DNA of 64,000 nt, from positions 866,001-930,000 of the forward strand of contig NC_091116.1 in the NCBI RefSeq assembly GCF_024713975.1, given 5' to 3'. A program made the position numbers and the translations under genes. The DNA is from Paralichthys olivaceus. Its lineage: Eukaryota; Chordata; Actinopteri; Pleuronectiformes; Paralichthyidae. Of this stretch, positions 1-12,463 are shown in pieces. Every line of letters starts with the position of its first letter. Position 1 is the first letter of the stretch. The notes under the pieces were generated by a model, which saw only the letters and a list, made by a program, of their open reading frames with translations, searched no databases and was not told the DNA's origin.

Positions 1-1870
1 AATTGCAAACACTCATAAACACTAAATATGCCTGGTTTGTTTCATCAAGCTCTACAAATTATTCTCTGAGAAATCATGGAAAAATCTTTGGCTGGAGGCA
101 GAAAAGCCAAGTCACTGTTTATTGCAGCAGCAGATTGAAACCACAACTTTTCACAAGACAGCTCATCATCTTCTTCTTCTTCTTCTTCCCGCTGAATCAT
201 TTCCTGTATCCTCCACTCGCTCTAATTGCCCGTCAGCGTGTCTCTTATTTACATTTCCTGGCTTCTTCATGTTTTTCTTAGAAACAACCACTGACATTAA
301 CCTTTCGCCTTTGCTAATGCAAGCCTTTATTGATCTGTATAAAAAAAGTATCCAGTTGCACTGATCTGTAAGCCACTCTGGCTATGAATGCTGGGTAAAT
401 TCTTCCGCCGACAATATCCTATTCATTTGGAGCAAACTGGATTGTGAGGATGAGACATGTGACCTTAGAGAACGGCGAGCATGTGAGTCAGTAATCTGCC
501 CCTCTGAGCCTCGGCCTTGGGGGTTGGATACCCATGGTCCCGCTGTGTGTGTGGAGTCAGTCGACGTGGCGCCGTGACTCGCTGACACGTCACAGTGACA
601 TCACGGCGAGGGGCCTGTGCGGTCGAGGCCCAGGAGTTTCAGAAAATGTCTTTCCTCAATCAAAGAGGAAGTTTTTGACTTTTTCCCACAATCTCACTTT
701 GTTTTAAATGACAAACCATACGTGCCCTAATGAAAATCCCCCCTCTCTCATGGTTAGTTGCTTGTTTTCAGATATGGACGCTGCAGCCCCCTCTTCACTG
801 AGATACAGTAGGAATGTGTGTGTGTGTGTGTGTGGTATCTGCAGTGTTGTGGCATTTCTCTGTGTTGCGTCTCCTCTCAGATCCTCCCTATCTTTCTTTT
901 GGTTGTAGTGTTGTGCGAAGGATTTCACCCTTTCGGTCACAGCGGTCTGTCAGATCAACGCAGTGTTGCTATTTCCACCTTTCTCCACCTCACACAGTAA
1001 GAAAGCAGAATATAGATGTAGGTAAGAAGATGGAGCTGTTAATGACTCAGGTAGTTCTTTTTGAAATGGGATTTGTATGCAGTTTGACACATGGTGAGAG
1101 GTTTTAAATATAAACCATTATTTGTCACAAGTTGTGGCCCGAGTATTTCATTTTAGGTTTTATTTTTAAAGCAGTGAAAGAATTGTACCCCCCCCCCCTA
1201 AAAGCAAACATATTTTTTTGTCCTTGTTGCTTCTGGGCTGCAAAAGTGAAAAGGTTGGGACAACTCAAAATTTCAAGACAACTTACCAACTCAATCTCCT
1301 TAACTTTAGAAGGAAATCACCTACAGTTGTGATGACTCACTATCTTTTGTTCTGACTCTTTACCTTTCATGATTATAAAGATGTAACAGCTTGAGTTCCA
1401 CAATCTAAGAATTGTCACTCTCCAGGATTTTCATATGTAAACGTGAGATTTTGTCACCCACCATTAACAACTGTGTTTAACAAATTCATTTCTAAATGTA
1501 AATGCACATCCACAGCTCTTTTATTATTCACTTATACTGCTGCTGGCACATGTCGGTTTATAGCGTCTTGCCCGAGGACACTTGGTGTGGGAACTGGAGA
1601 CATGTTTGGGTGTTCGGGCAGATTAAATACTTTGTTAAGCTTATAAATATTCTTTGTTCACTTTGTTATAAAATCATAAACATTTTCTGAATTCATCTGG
1701 TGACCCCTTATAGGGACTCATTTGAAGGCCACACCCCCCAGGTTGAGAGCCACTGCTTTAACCCACTGATCCTAATTTAAATTAAACTAAATTTACTACG
1801 TTACCTCTCATGCGGCAGAATAAAGGACAAATCGTCTATTTTCTTTTTCTAAACGCATGAAAAAAGTACA
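1..1870. other. Gene-free upstream stretch
   Basis: I see no convincing gene here. The short open frames lack family similarity and splice context. A CpG-richer patch with CRE/AP-1-like words (TGACTCGCTGACACGTCAC) lies around 540-640, and a short (TG)n tract lies at about 816-833. The end of a gene upstream of the window cannot be excluded. Confidence 0.4.
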
Positions 1871-1879
1871 ATACATTGC

Positions 1880-2050
1880 GGACACATCCAGAAGAGCGCA
1901 TGATGAGAGGAGGCGTCACACTCCCGGGTCATATGAGCGTCACCAGTGGCTGTGCGGGGCCACAGAGCAGCGGGGGCCACCACCGGAGCTCCGCGTCACC
2001 GGCTGACAGCTGCACCCGGCATGGAAGAGGAGGCTCCACCGTGCTCACAG
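1880..2050 (+). promoter_or_regulatory. rab9a: Putative promoter / first non-coding exon of rab9a
   Basis: A GC- and CpG-rich stretch in an AT-rich neighbourhood ends in a good splice donor (CTCACAG, then GTTGGT at about 2050). It contains a short upstream ATG (near 2022) that would hit a stop soon after splicing to the next candidate exon. Human RAB9A has non-coding 5' exons and a single coding exon, so this is a plausible transcription start. Inferred from composition and splice signals only. Confidence 0.4.
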
Positions 2051-3275
2051 GTTGGTTCTTTAAGAAGCTGAAGCTTTCATTCTCAGTGGGGGAAATGCGT
2101 AGTTAGTGTGCAACTGTTGGCGTGCCCGTTATCGGACAAGCTCCTTTCCGCGTCGTGTCTTTACGCATGCCATTACGCACAAGGTTTGATACCCACAAGA
2201 TCCACTGCTGGAGCATGTGAGTGACATTGCGTGCTACTTTTCAGACAAACAATTTTTCTATTGTGATGTATTTCCGCAATCATGTTCCCTCCTGCTCGTT
2301 CCTCAAACTTAACTTGTTAAAATGGTTTGGCTGCTCGTCCTGAAATGGATCTCAGAAAATGAAGGATTTCTGCCACAAACAACACAGCCATTAGGATCTG
2401 GTGTTTAGTCAAAGTGTCCATCTGTCTTTATGAGGAAGTAAACAGCAGTAAAACTCAGCTTTCACTTGTAGTTGTATTATTGTAGCTGTGGCTGTAAATG
2501 TGGCTCACACTCAATCTGAGTCACCTGCAATCATCCCCTTCATTTAGAAAATAAAAACACAGTTACTGTATTCTTCATTTTAGGTTTGAGTGTAATCATG
2601 TGATGAGTTGTAAGAAGCCTCCTCCTCCTCTGCTGAATGAAGCATATGACTCCAGAGAGTGTGACTGTGTGTGTGTGTGTGTGTGTGTGTGTCCTCCCCT
2701 GCTTCAACACAGCTTTTTAGATTTTCTCTTTTAAATGTTAAAGTGAAAAAGTGGCAGCACCACAGTCTGTGTTTACCAGGACAAAGTGGACATGTATCTA
2801 CTTTCTAGATTTATATATATTCCCTTTAGTCCACAGCACAGTTTAACTCTTCACTTAAACCTAACGTCTTCTAACAAGCTGCAGGTTTGCTCAGTTTAGG
2901 CCTAATTGGCTGCAGACTGTACCAAACCTCCTGTTGTGTAAATTGTACAAATAGTTGAGAGAGGAAGTGATGAAATCTGGGTTCAAATATGAAAACTTTA
3001 TGTGTAACGTTCTTTACATCTGTCTTTTACTCAACAGCTTAAAATTCAAATACTAATAATCTAAACTGGTGGTTTGATTCAACCGATATTTTAAAAGCTA
3101 GAACCAGCATATTTTATACTATGTTGTAGTATTTGTGCTTTAAAAATGATTGAAACCGTTAATTGATTAATTCATTTCCTTGTTAATTGTCAAAACAAAC
3201 CTTCTTTGATATTACTTGTTTGGATATGTTATGATGTGTGAGTAACAGTCGCCATTTTCAAGCTTTTTCTGTTTA

Positions 3276-3680
3276 TCGTAGACTGTTTAAGATGGACGAC
3301 GAGTTTACAAACAGTATCATTTTGCGAGAATCTGTAAAGTAGCGATGTAGGGATGAAGCCACGGCAACCAGGTCCCGTCGATACACACACTCAACCAGTC
3401 ACGAGTGAGTCTCAGCTGTCAATCATGACGTTTCAATCGGATTTTATGGCATCAATTAACTAAATAAAACCAAATTTATCAGAAAAGTGAACAAACATCA
3501 GTGATATAAGAGCCACCGCAAAAGACTGAAAACATCTTCAAGAAAATTGTATTCGACGTGCACTTTTTAGTTTGGTCCATGTCCCGTCCGTGAACAGCTT
3601 TTGCTTAACTTTCTGTCTCTGACTGGTCCCAGTGTATCTGAGACTGATAGCATGACAGAGGTGATGGACGGGTGCTCCAT
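3276..3680. repeat. Interspersed inverted-repeat-type element (degenerate)
   Basis: It begins with a sequence close to the terminal repeat of the element at 52012-52274 (GTAGACTGTTTAAGATGGAC here) and has an internal sequence of a kind I recognise as widespread in teleost genomes (around 3400-3500, with TCTCAGCTGTCAATCATGAC). It appears non-autonomous, with no open frame. The right boundary is uncertain. Confidence 0.45.
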
Positions 3681-3941
3681 CATTTTATCTTAACTGTGGT
3701 GGAGGAGCTGATCCTGTTCTCGTGCTAAAGCTCCTCCTCCTCATTTAAACCTGCTCTCTCTAAGATTCCCCACCTACTTCTCAGAGATTTATTGTGGGAC
3801 GGAGGTGGAAGGAATGATAGCAGCGAGTTTCAGTTCGTGTCACAGGATTAAATTCACACATAAATCCTCATTAGTCACTTTTTGGAAGCTGAGCCTGTGA
3901 GTGGGAGCAAACTTTAATACTTTCTCTCTGTCTCTTCACAG

Positions 3942-3977
3942 ATTGTCTGACAGAATGAGCCACGTGTGGATATAACG
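3942..3977 (+). other. rab9a: Putative second non-coding exon of rab9a with an upstream ORF
   Basis: A 36-nt segment lies between a pyrimidine-rich acceptor (TCTCTTCACAG) and a donor (GTGAGG). It contains ATG AGC CAC GTG TGG ATA TAA, a complete six-codon upstream ORF. It is placed as a 5'UTR exon because the rab9a coding exon has its own acceptor at 4925 and human RAB9A has non-coding leader exons. Needs transcript evidence. Confidence 0.35.
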
Positions 3978-4599
3978 GTGAGGAATCTTGTTTCTGTTGC
4001 TGATGACTCACGGGTCCTGTGATCAGTGTCCATGTGATGTGCTGTTCTCCACATATCATTTCATGCATGGCACGTTGCGCTGTGTAGGAAGTTAATTTAT
4101 TGCGTAGTGTAATTAGGGGGCAGTGGCTGTTTAATATGATTAACTGACTTTAGTCTGATCTCCAGTTCTCATGTGAGGAAACATGTTAGCTGTCTGTGCT
4201 ACTGACCCACAGGAAGTGTGTGGTGAAGAGGCACTTTCTTTTATTCTGATGTTGATCAGGTCTTCTTATTAAATAGCTCATACATGTATTTTCATTATTG
4301 ATTCTGTAAAACAGCTTTTTATAATGAATCATTGCTTGAAGTGATGTATTCATGCAGCTTGTTTAATTTAAACAAATGTTCAAAAGCTAAATATAGTCAG
4401 TTAATTACCATTGAATTGATTTAGTTATATTTAGTACAGGTTTAGGTTACAGTTTAATTGATTTTCAATTTTCTGATTCATTCTGTGGTTAATCTGTTGG
4501 TGTTGCAATGGCTTAATTCTGGTTTTCTCCACAAGATGGCACTACAGTAAACACTTTTCATATCCCCCTTACTGATGCTTTTTACACCATAAATCGTAA

Positions 4600-4755
4600 A
4601 GAATCTCCAAAAGTGCAGCCAAAGCGTCTCACTCGCCACCTGGTGGCTGGCTGCAGTGTAGTTAGTAGACCCTGCTTCCTCCATGTTAGTGGTTGGGAGA
4701 CAGACCAAAGTAGTCGTCATATTCTCAAAGATGCTTTTTTGTCATTTCAGGTAGT
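4600..4755 (-). repeat. MITE-like element copy, minus orientation, with CTCF-like core
   Basis: The reverse complement matches the interior of the elements at 52012-52274 and 57231-57498 (words shared include CTCCATGTTAGTGG and TGGTGGCTGGCTGCAGT). It also shares its far end (TTTGTCATTT then AGGTAG) with the copy at 17811. The element carries GCCACCTGGTGG at 4635-4646, a match to the CTCF core consensus on the minus strand. No coding capacity. Confidence 0.6.
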
Positions 4756-5013
4756 TCTTACCACGCAGACATTTGTTCAATAGTCCATTTCATTAGTTAT
4801 TTGTCCGTCTTCATTTACAGTTTATGTTTCATACTGTCAAGGAACTCAAAGTTCTGTCGGTTAGATTACGTGTTTGTTGAGCTTGAATGTTCTTAACTGA
4901 CGTTGTTTTGCTCTTTTGTGTTCAGAGTTTTCCTGCTCCCCAGGTGAAACCCCTTCCTCCGTTGTTGGCATCCACAAACCTTCACGCAGACTAAAACTGG
5001 TCCGACCGCGACC

Positions 5014-5619
5014 ATGACGTCAAAGTCAACTTTCCTGAAGGTGATCCTTCTGGGTGACGGTGGCGTCGGAAAGTCATCCCTCATGAACCGCTACGTCACC
5101 AACAAGTTTGACTCGCACCTCTTCCACACCATCGGCGTGGAGTTCCTCAACAAGGATCTGGAGGTGGACGGGCACCACATCACGCTGCAGATCTGGGACA
5201 CGGCGGGTCAGGAGCGCTTCCGCAGCCTCCGAACACCTTTCTACCGCGGCTCCGACTGCTGCCTGCTCACCTTCAGCATCGACGACCGACAGAGCTTCTG
5301 CAACCTGGCCAACTGGAAGAAGGAGTTCACTTATTACGCTGATGTAAAGGACCCTGACAACTTTCCCTTTGTGATTCTGGGCAATAAACTGGATGTCCTA
5401 GAGCGGCAGGTGTCAGGGGAAGACGCGAGGCAGTGGTGCAGCGAGAATGGCGGACACCCGTACTTTGAAACAAGCGCCAAGGATTCTACAAACGTGGCGT
5501 CGGCCTTCGAGGAGGCGATACGTGGTATTCTGGCGTTGGATGACAGAGCTGATGACCTCATCCACACCAACACGGTGGACTTACAGAGAAAGACTCGCCC
5601 GAACTCCACCTGCTGCTGA
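5014..5619 (+). CDS. rab9a: Ras-related GTPase Rab9A
   Basis: This small GTPase directs late-endosome to trans-Golgi transport, including mannose-6-phosphate receptor recycling. The 201-residue protein is the full family length. Visible motifs are the P-loop GDGGVGKSS (14-22), switch I Thr39 in FHTIGVEF, WDTAGQE (61-67), NKLD (124-127), ETSAK (152-156) and a C-terminal CC pair (200-201) for geranylgeranylation. It is closer to RAB9A than RAB9B by the words FLNKDLEVDGH, FRSLRTPFYRGSDCC and FETSAKD. The whole coding region is one exon, entered from an acceptor at 4925 (TTTTGTGTTCAG), as in mammals. The ATG at 5014 is the family start. A polyadenylation signal AATAAA lies at 5851-5856. It is tail-to-tail with gpm6b, the RAB9A neighbour on human Xp22.2, which supports the 9A assignment. 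Confidence 0.96.
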   Translation: MTSKSTFLKVILLGDGGVGKSSLMNRYVTNKFDSHLFHTIGVEFLNKDLEVDGHHITLQIWDTAGQERFRSLRTPFYRGSDCCLLTFSIDDRQSFCNLANWKKEFTYYADVKDPDNFPFVILGNKLDVLERQVSGEDARQWCSENGGHPYFETSAKDSTNVASAFEEAIRGILALDDRADDLIHTNTVDLQRKTRPNSTCC

Positions 5620-5850
5620 GCCGAGAGAAATGACCCAGCTCATGTGATGCTTCTCTGGTTTGTGGTTTGACAAAAAGAGGAACTGGTGTTTGCTCAGCTG
5701 CTTCTGAGCAGTTTGTGATGTTCTCACTTCAGCCTTTTTAAGACAAATTGATAAGAACGGACAAAATTCTGTGCCAATTTTCTGCATTTCCTTTTTACCA
5801 TCAAGGGACTGAAAATATAATTTATAAAAGCAATCAAGATCATCAAATGA

Positions 5851-5856
5851 AATAAA
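5851..5856 (+). terminator. rab9a: Polyadenylation signal of rab9a
   Basis: AATAAA about 230 nt past the rab9a stop codon is the first canonical signal downstream in an AT-rich 3'UTR. Confidence 0.6.
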
Positions 5857-5859
5857 AGC

Positions 5860-8800
5860 TCTAATATATCTTTGCAGATTTTCGTAGATTTATTTGTGGT
5901 TAGTAACAAACCTCAGTTTTCACGCCATGACTATATATGTGCTGTACTTGCCACATAACACCAAAAAGCTAGTAGCCAAAGACAAAAACTGCAATTATTT
6001 TCTTATGCAAACTACCAGTACAAGACAATTAAATTATGTTTGGCACTGAAAAGTTTTTAAATATTCTATCGTTACTGTTTGCATTTAAATCTGTGTTAAT
6101 TATCTTAATAGAACAGATTTTCTGTTTTTAATCACATGATCAATTTGTATTTGGTTGTTGGGTGAACGGTGCACCAGCAGAGATTGTTTTCATAATACAA
6201 TTGTTGCTTTAATGATGTTTGATATTCTCCTAAACAGGGAAACAAATATTATAATCACTACACTTCTGCTCTCTGTAAAAAGTGAAGTGTTGAACCTGAA
6301 GTTACTGAGACACTGTGGCCTGTTTGGTCTGTATCATTCCTTTCAGGCACATGACTCCCGGTCTGTGGCCAAGAATGGAACTAAGGTCAAAAATGCATGA
6401 TGTGGTTTTTTTTATTTCCTCTTCGTCCTATTTATCAAAAATGGAATAGTCACACTGGTTAAGATAATATCTCCACTTCAAATTCCAGAGGTTTAATGCG
6501 GATTTAAAGTTCTGCACACTCACTCTTCATCAAGTTGCTTTCCTTTAAATGAACTCTGTGGTTCTGTGGTTGTGAGTGCAGCTGTGGTTGTTCAGTAGTT
6601 TCACAAATGTAATGATTGAACCACATCCTGATTTCTCATCAGACCTCCACAGTCACAGACGCTGTTTCTACTGAGGTTTTGTGAGATGTGGTTTATTTTG
6701 TCAAAGCAGCACTCAGTAGCTCACTTATCAGATACCTGCTACGTGAGGGCTTTTGTTTACTACAGGTCATTAGAAAATCTATAATTTCTTTATTGTTGTG
6801 GTAAAATTAGTTTTATGGGTTACATGAATTATGGTTCCAGCATTAGAAATGTAAGAAACTGCTGTTTTTCTTCTTCTTACACTCTAATAATTGAATATCT
6901 TTTGAGTTTTGGATTTGAATATAAAAAACAATTTTCAGAGGTCATCTTGGGTTTTATGGGTATTTTTACTTCCACCAAGTGAAGTTTTTTCATCTGCATT
7001 TCTTTCTTTATCTTAGTTGTAGCAGGATTGCGCAAAAACTACCTAACGGATTGGCATGAAACTTGGTGGGAGGATGAAATATGGGTCAAGAGAGAATCAC
7101 AACATTTTTGGTGTGGATCCAGGAATCTTTTTTCACTTTAACATTGTGTGAGTCTTGTTTTTCCACATTTTTTTGTGAATTCTCTGAAGAATCAGGGCAG
7201 AAATCTTTATTAAAAAAAAACAGGCATGTATAGAGTGTAGATTTTTTTCAAGTATTTTGGAGGGGGGGTCTTTTATCCAGTTACTGCAGGGTAATAAATA
7301 TTCCTTTCAAATACATTAGAAGTTGATTTGACATTCTAAGTTGTGGAAAAAAATTCTAAATCACCTCAATGACCCGAACTCAAGAAAGAGGCAGGAGACG
7401 ACAGTGTCACGATAATAAAAAATATCGGTTTTACTAGAGAAGGTTACAAAAATCATCACTATATAGGAGTCATAGAACTATTTCCAACTTAAAAAATAAA
7501 ACCAATAATGAAAACACCTACAGGGACTACAATGCCATCAAAGTACAATGGAGTTTTCTTTAGAAAAGAGTGGGTGGAGAAGGGGACGGGGGAGGAAGAG
7601 GAGAAGGAGGAGGAGGAGGAGGGGGTCAAACACCGCCTACCATAGTTGTCAGAACAATTGACTACACATCACCTGAAAAACTGCAAAGACACAGTCATGT
7701 CTCCTTCATGCAAACAACAAGGAAACAACAACACCCTGACACGCATCGTCTTATAGGAAATTGAAGTTTGCCTTTACATCAACCTGGCGGCAAAGCACGT
7801 ATATTTATCAAACAACACACATGGCAATATAGTCCTTTTTTATACAGAATAGACAGCTGCACACATGGACAATACTGACATGCTTCATCCCATCAAAGTT
7901 CAAAAGTTGGTCTTCTTCAGTGTTTTTTAAGGGTGAACTAACCGGTGACGTTCCGTTTGGAATATCAATTATGATTATTAAACCATATTTGATTATAAAA
8001 TCAATGTATGAAAATTCCTGACTTGTTTTATGCAGAGTGTAAACATCCAAAACAGTCTCTGTGGCTCATATGAGAAGCATGACATCGAAAAAAAGAAAAG
8101 GAAAGAATAAAAAAGTGACGTGTTTCCCAACTCAAAAAATAATCACGGACAAGTTCCATGAAAATCATTGTTACGGAATCACAAGAAGAACTCAGCTGCC
8201 TAAAACTGATCAACCGATAAAAATCAATTCCCATTTTTTTAATAATTTTAAAAATGTATACGTCACAAGCACCTCAATCCATCATATCGTATATCATGAC
8301 TGCACTGTATCCCTCTCACGACATATCATTGAAGATGTTACATTACAATTATTATATCAAATGCAGAACTAGTATTTGAGTGCTAAACACATTTCTCAAA
8401 CGGTACAATTACATATATTTGTGGAAAAATAATAATAGTAATAATAATAGAAGAGCATGGCAAAACACTGATTGTGTTCTCCTCGTTCTGGGAGACGTGT
8501 AGATCCAGATTTTTTTTGTGATTTGGCTATTTACAGGTGAACTTCATTCGCAAAAGAAGACATTTTACAAAATGAGGGAATCATTTTGAATTCACGACAG
8601 CGAACTAGTCCAGAAAGGATAAGTGATGGAAAAGAACACAACGGGCTAAAATCAGATTTGGTTTGATACCTGAGGTGTGTGTGTGTGTGTCTTTTTGTTT
8701 GTAAAAACAAGTCGGAAAATAGTTATTTTTCATTTTTGCTGCCGCTGGTGATAAGTGTAGCAAAAAAACTAAGTTTTAAAGAATAGTTTTACATTTTGGG

Positions 8801-10020
8801 GAAATAATGTTGTTTGCTTGCAAAGATTTAGATGAGAAGATTGATATTTACTCTGAAAACATCTGAGAACATCTACTACTGATTTAATAATATTTGTATT
8901 AAAGTATATATAGTTTTTACTAATTAAAGTAAAACCAAATAATAAAAACTACAAGCTGTGGTTGCATGCAAGTTTATAGCATAGCCTTTAGCTAGTTTGC
9001 TGCACGTGCCTAGAAATACTCCTGTAAACCATAACTTGTTGTTTTCACACAATAAACAAATAATATATAATGTTCATTTGTAAGTTTTAACCTTCAGACC
9101 TTCAGCTAGTTGTCTTGTGTTTGAAGGTTTTTCACACGTGAGAGAGGTACCAATGTTCTCATCTAAAAACTTTTCCTTATTAAAAAAAAGTTAGCTACAC
9201 CTGGTCTCCGATTGAACGATGTAAATGTACATGATAATTTTTTTAGGTATTTCTATGAGAGAGGGGGCCTGGGCTGCTTTGTGTTTTTAAGGGATTTTCA
9301 CTCTCCTTTTTTTTTGTCTCTTCAATAGTGCAACATGTATCAAGCATTAGCAATAGAAAGTTAAAGATGGAGAAGAAAAGTAAAGGAGAGAAAACCTATG
9401 GGCGCAAAAACAAAAAAGAAGAAAAGAAAGGTTATCATAGTATCTGGCATACTTTTCAGAGTATTAAAAAAAACAACAACATTCATACACATTCGCACAA
9501 TATATTCATATTCATATATATATGCATATAAAACACCAAAAAAAAAATGGAGGAGGTTGGTCGCTGCCTGGCCTCTCTCTGGCTGAAGCAGACAGTGAAC
9601 AATGTTTTTTTTAGGCTGTGTCGAGAGGCTGTGCTGGCTCAGGGCGCGAGGCCGTCACAGCCGGGCCATGTTCACGAGCCGCCGCCTAAAAGCACGGGGG
9701 GGGGGGAGACGCTTCTGAACTGATGTACTGTACCTGAGCCCGACCCGGCGGGCGAGTGCTCCCGTTCGGAAACATCTGCCTCCATCTGGGCCTGCCGCTT
9801 CTCCTGATCCTCTATTCTCTTCCCCTCCGGTGCGGGTACGCTCCAACCACTCTCAATAAACATCGTGGAGGGGAAGAGGATGGAGCATCGTCAGTCTGGG
9901 GGACTATCAAACGTGACCGAGGTGGTTTGTTTTAACAGACGGAGGGGTGGTGGGTGTTGTGGGGTGAGGGTTGAGGTGTGGAGGGGAGATGGGTGGCGGC
10001 TGGAGAGCAGCCTCTCGCCC
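5860..10020. other. Convergent intergenic region and gpm6b 3'UTR
   Basis: No protein-coding gene is seen. The right part is expected to be the 3'UTR of gpm6b on the minus strand, whose end I cannot fix. Contents include a teleost repeat at about 6970-7260, a purine-rich GGA tract near 7570-7625, and AT-rich DNA. The short open frames are chance. Confidence 0.5.
6970..7260 (+). repeat. Teleost interspersed repeat, copy 1
   Basis: It contains GCAGGATTGCGCAAAAACTA followed by a GAAACTTGGTGGGAGGATG-like block and GGATCCAGGAATC. The same blocks recur at 19190-19440 (same strand) and, reverse-complemented, at 28790-29000 and 63600-63710. I recognise this as a common teleost repeat. No coding capacity. 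Confidence 0.6.
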
Positions 10021-12426
10021 TTATGAGTAGGAGGAGGAGTTCTGGCCCTCCTTGGAGCGCGCCTCGGCCTCCAGATCCTGGTCGTCCTTGGTCTTGATGT
10101 CCTGGTACTCGTGCGTGGAGACGGCACTCTTCAGATAAGCCCAGTTGGCCGCCAGGATCATCAGGTAGTGGATCTGAAGAGAAACGAGAGGGTTGTTTAT
10201 CGTCTTCAGGCACTTTGATGCCGTTTCCTCATTCCATATATGGACTGATTGTCAGAATCATGTCTCTGTGATCTATTGACGACGCCTTCACAAATACAGT
10301 ACGAACCAGTGCAGTGCATTTTCCGCCTCTCGTGGATACTGATTCTATTTCGCTCGGTTGCTTCCCTCTCTCTCTCTACTCTTCTCTATTCTCCATCCAC
10401 CTCCTACAGTAAGTTGGCTGTAAAAACACTTTCGAGACTTTGACCCTACACAACATCTGGAGAGGTGCTTCTCGCTTTTTTTAGTATCTCCCATTTATCT
10501 GAACACGGAAAAATCCGCCTCCACAGCCGAGTGAAACACTGACCCTGTGTGAGCACACCCGCTCACTCTGAGGCTGCAGGGTGAGATCTCAACCCATTGG
10601 ACAACACGCTGGCAAATGTGAGAGGCGGAGTTGCTATGGCAACAGATGCACGCTCCATGGCAACTTGCATATTTTGAGCAGCGCTTTATCAGTGGAGATC
10701 AGGAGGGAGCTTACCAGTGCGATGACGGTGGCTCCGGCGCCGGCTAGAGCGACGATGTACAGGTGGTACGACAAGTAGAACTGTGAACGGAGAGAGAAAC
10801 AAGTGAGGGAAGGAACGGAAAGATTAAAAAAGATGAGAGAAGAAAGGAAGAGGGTCGGTGTCCTCTCACCTCACTCGTGTTACAGATGTCTCCAAGCGTG
10901 GCTCCACAAGCTTTTCCCGGGGAAGCGTTCCAGGGAATAATACCTGCGGGATCAGAAAGATGACAGGTCGCACACACGGAGACGAGCAGCTTTTTTTCCT
11001 CCCACGAGACTGACTCTATGATTGAAGGCATTATGAACTAGGCTTGGATAAAGATTAAAAGAAACAGGGCTGCCGCTGTCCGAGCCTCTGAGCCTCTCCC
11101 ACAGGGGAAAATATGTAGGTCGTGATTTTGTATCACTTCTTTATACAGGCAGGGATTTTCTTTTTGGGACATTTGTATTTTATTTAAAATGAACTTTTTC
11201 CCCAAAAAATGGATTCAAAATGATTTCCTCGATGAATCAGGTTGCTGCAGAGAATAATTTAACGTCTGCCAGTAATTGGGGTTAATATTTCATGCAGAGC
11301 AGCAGTTCGACTGCCAATGAAGCATATGTGATCCTCGTCCTGCTCTGTACGTGGGCCAGCTGTCTTTCAAATGTGGGTCACATACTGTACATTAGGCCAT
11401 CGGACAGATAAGCAGATATGCAATCACATGAGAGTGTTACTGTGCCGTAATGCTGCGGGAAGGTGGATTTTCATAGAGACCCAATCAGGCTTTCAATAAT
11501 CTAAATGTAGTTTGTGACCTCTTTCTGTGCAGAGAATGACATTTAGAGTTGCTGGAATTGAACGTGTGACGTTTATGGGGAGAAAAATGAATCATTTGGA
11601 AATTGTTTAATAGACTGCGATCCTGCAGGTGAGTCCGGGCTGCAGGTATGGGAAGCTCTTTTATGTGCAAAAGTTGAAAAAGCTTTGACTGCCGAGGCCA
11701 GCCAGCGTTTCTGAGCTCACTATGCTTGATCAGAGGAATTTCTCCTTAAATTTAAAGACATGTAGCAAACTGTGCGACATCTTAGAAATAATTGCACATT
11801 TAAAAAATAGCAGATATTCACAGCAGTGGTTTCAGTCAAGGGGACAGATGGTTGTGTGTGGGACAACTGACCATACTGCCTGACGTCCACACAGATGGAG
11901 TCGGACGCGGTGATGTTGGCATCAGGAGACCTCATGGCAGCGCAGGTGCTCCACATGTTGAAGAAGAGGAAAACGGGGATGGCCGTGAAGCCGAAGATGG
12001 CGAGGAAGGCCAGAAAGAGGATGTAGGTCAGGAACATGAACTGCACGAAGGAGAAAATTGTGAGTTAATATTATTCTTCCACATTCACACAGTCCATGTT
12101 TAAGCCAATGTATCTGGACATCTGCAGCAGTTGGAGTAATCAGGCTGGAAAGGACAAACTGTGTCAGAGAACCCCTCAAGGCTCGAGTGGGTTTTTGAGT
12201 GTTTGCTTCTTGCTTGTGTGTGTGTCCATAAACACAGGGGTGTGTGGTTGTGCCTCCAAAATGACCCCTGTCTTGTTAAACATAATGACTCACTGTTTCC
12301 ATTTTTCTGAGCCTGTAAACACTAATTTAAGAAATAAATAAATAAACGTTAAGTAATTAAATGTCATTTGGAGGCTTTAATTTGGAGAGAACAGGGTCAG
12401 TGTGTGCGTTGATGTGCAGCAGCTGC

Positions 12427-12463
<37 letters not shown>

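Noticed and set aside
5014-5619. Rab9B instead of Rab9A
   Set aside because: FLNKDLEVDG, FRSLRTPFYRGSDCC and the gpm6b/gemin8 neighbours favour RAB9A. RAB9B adjoins PLP1 in mammals.
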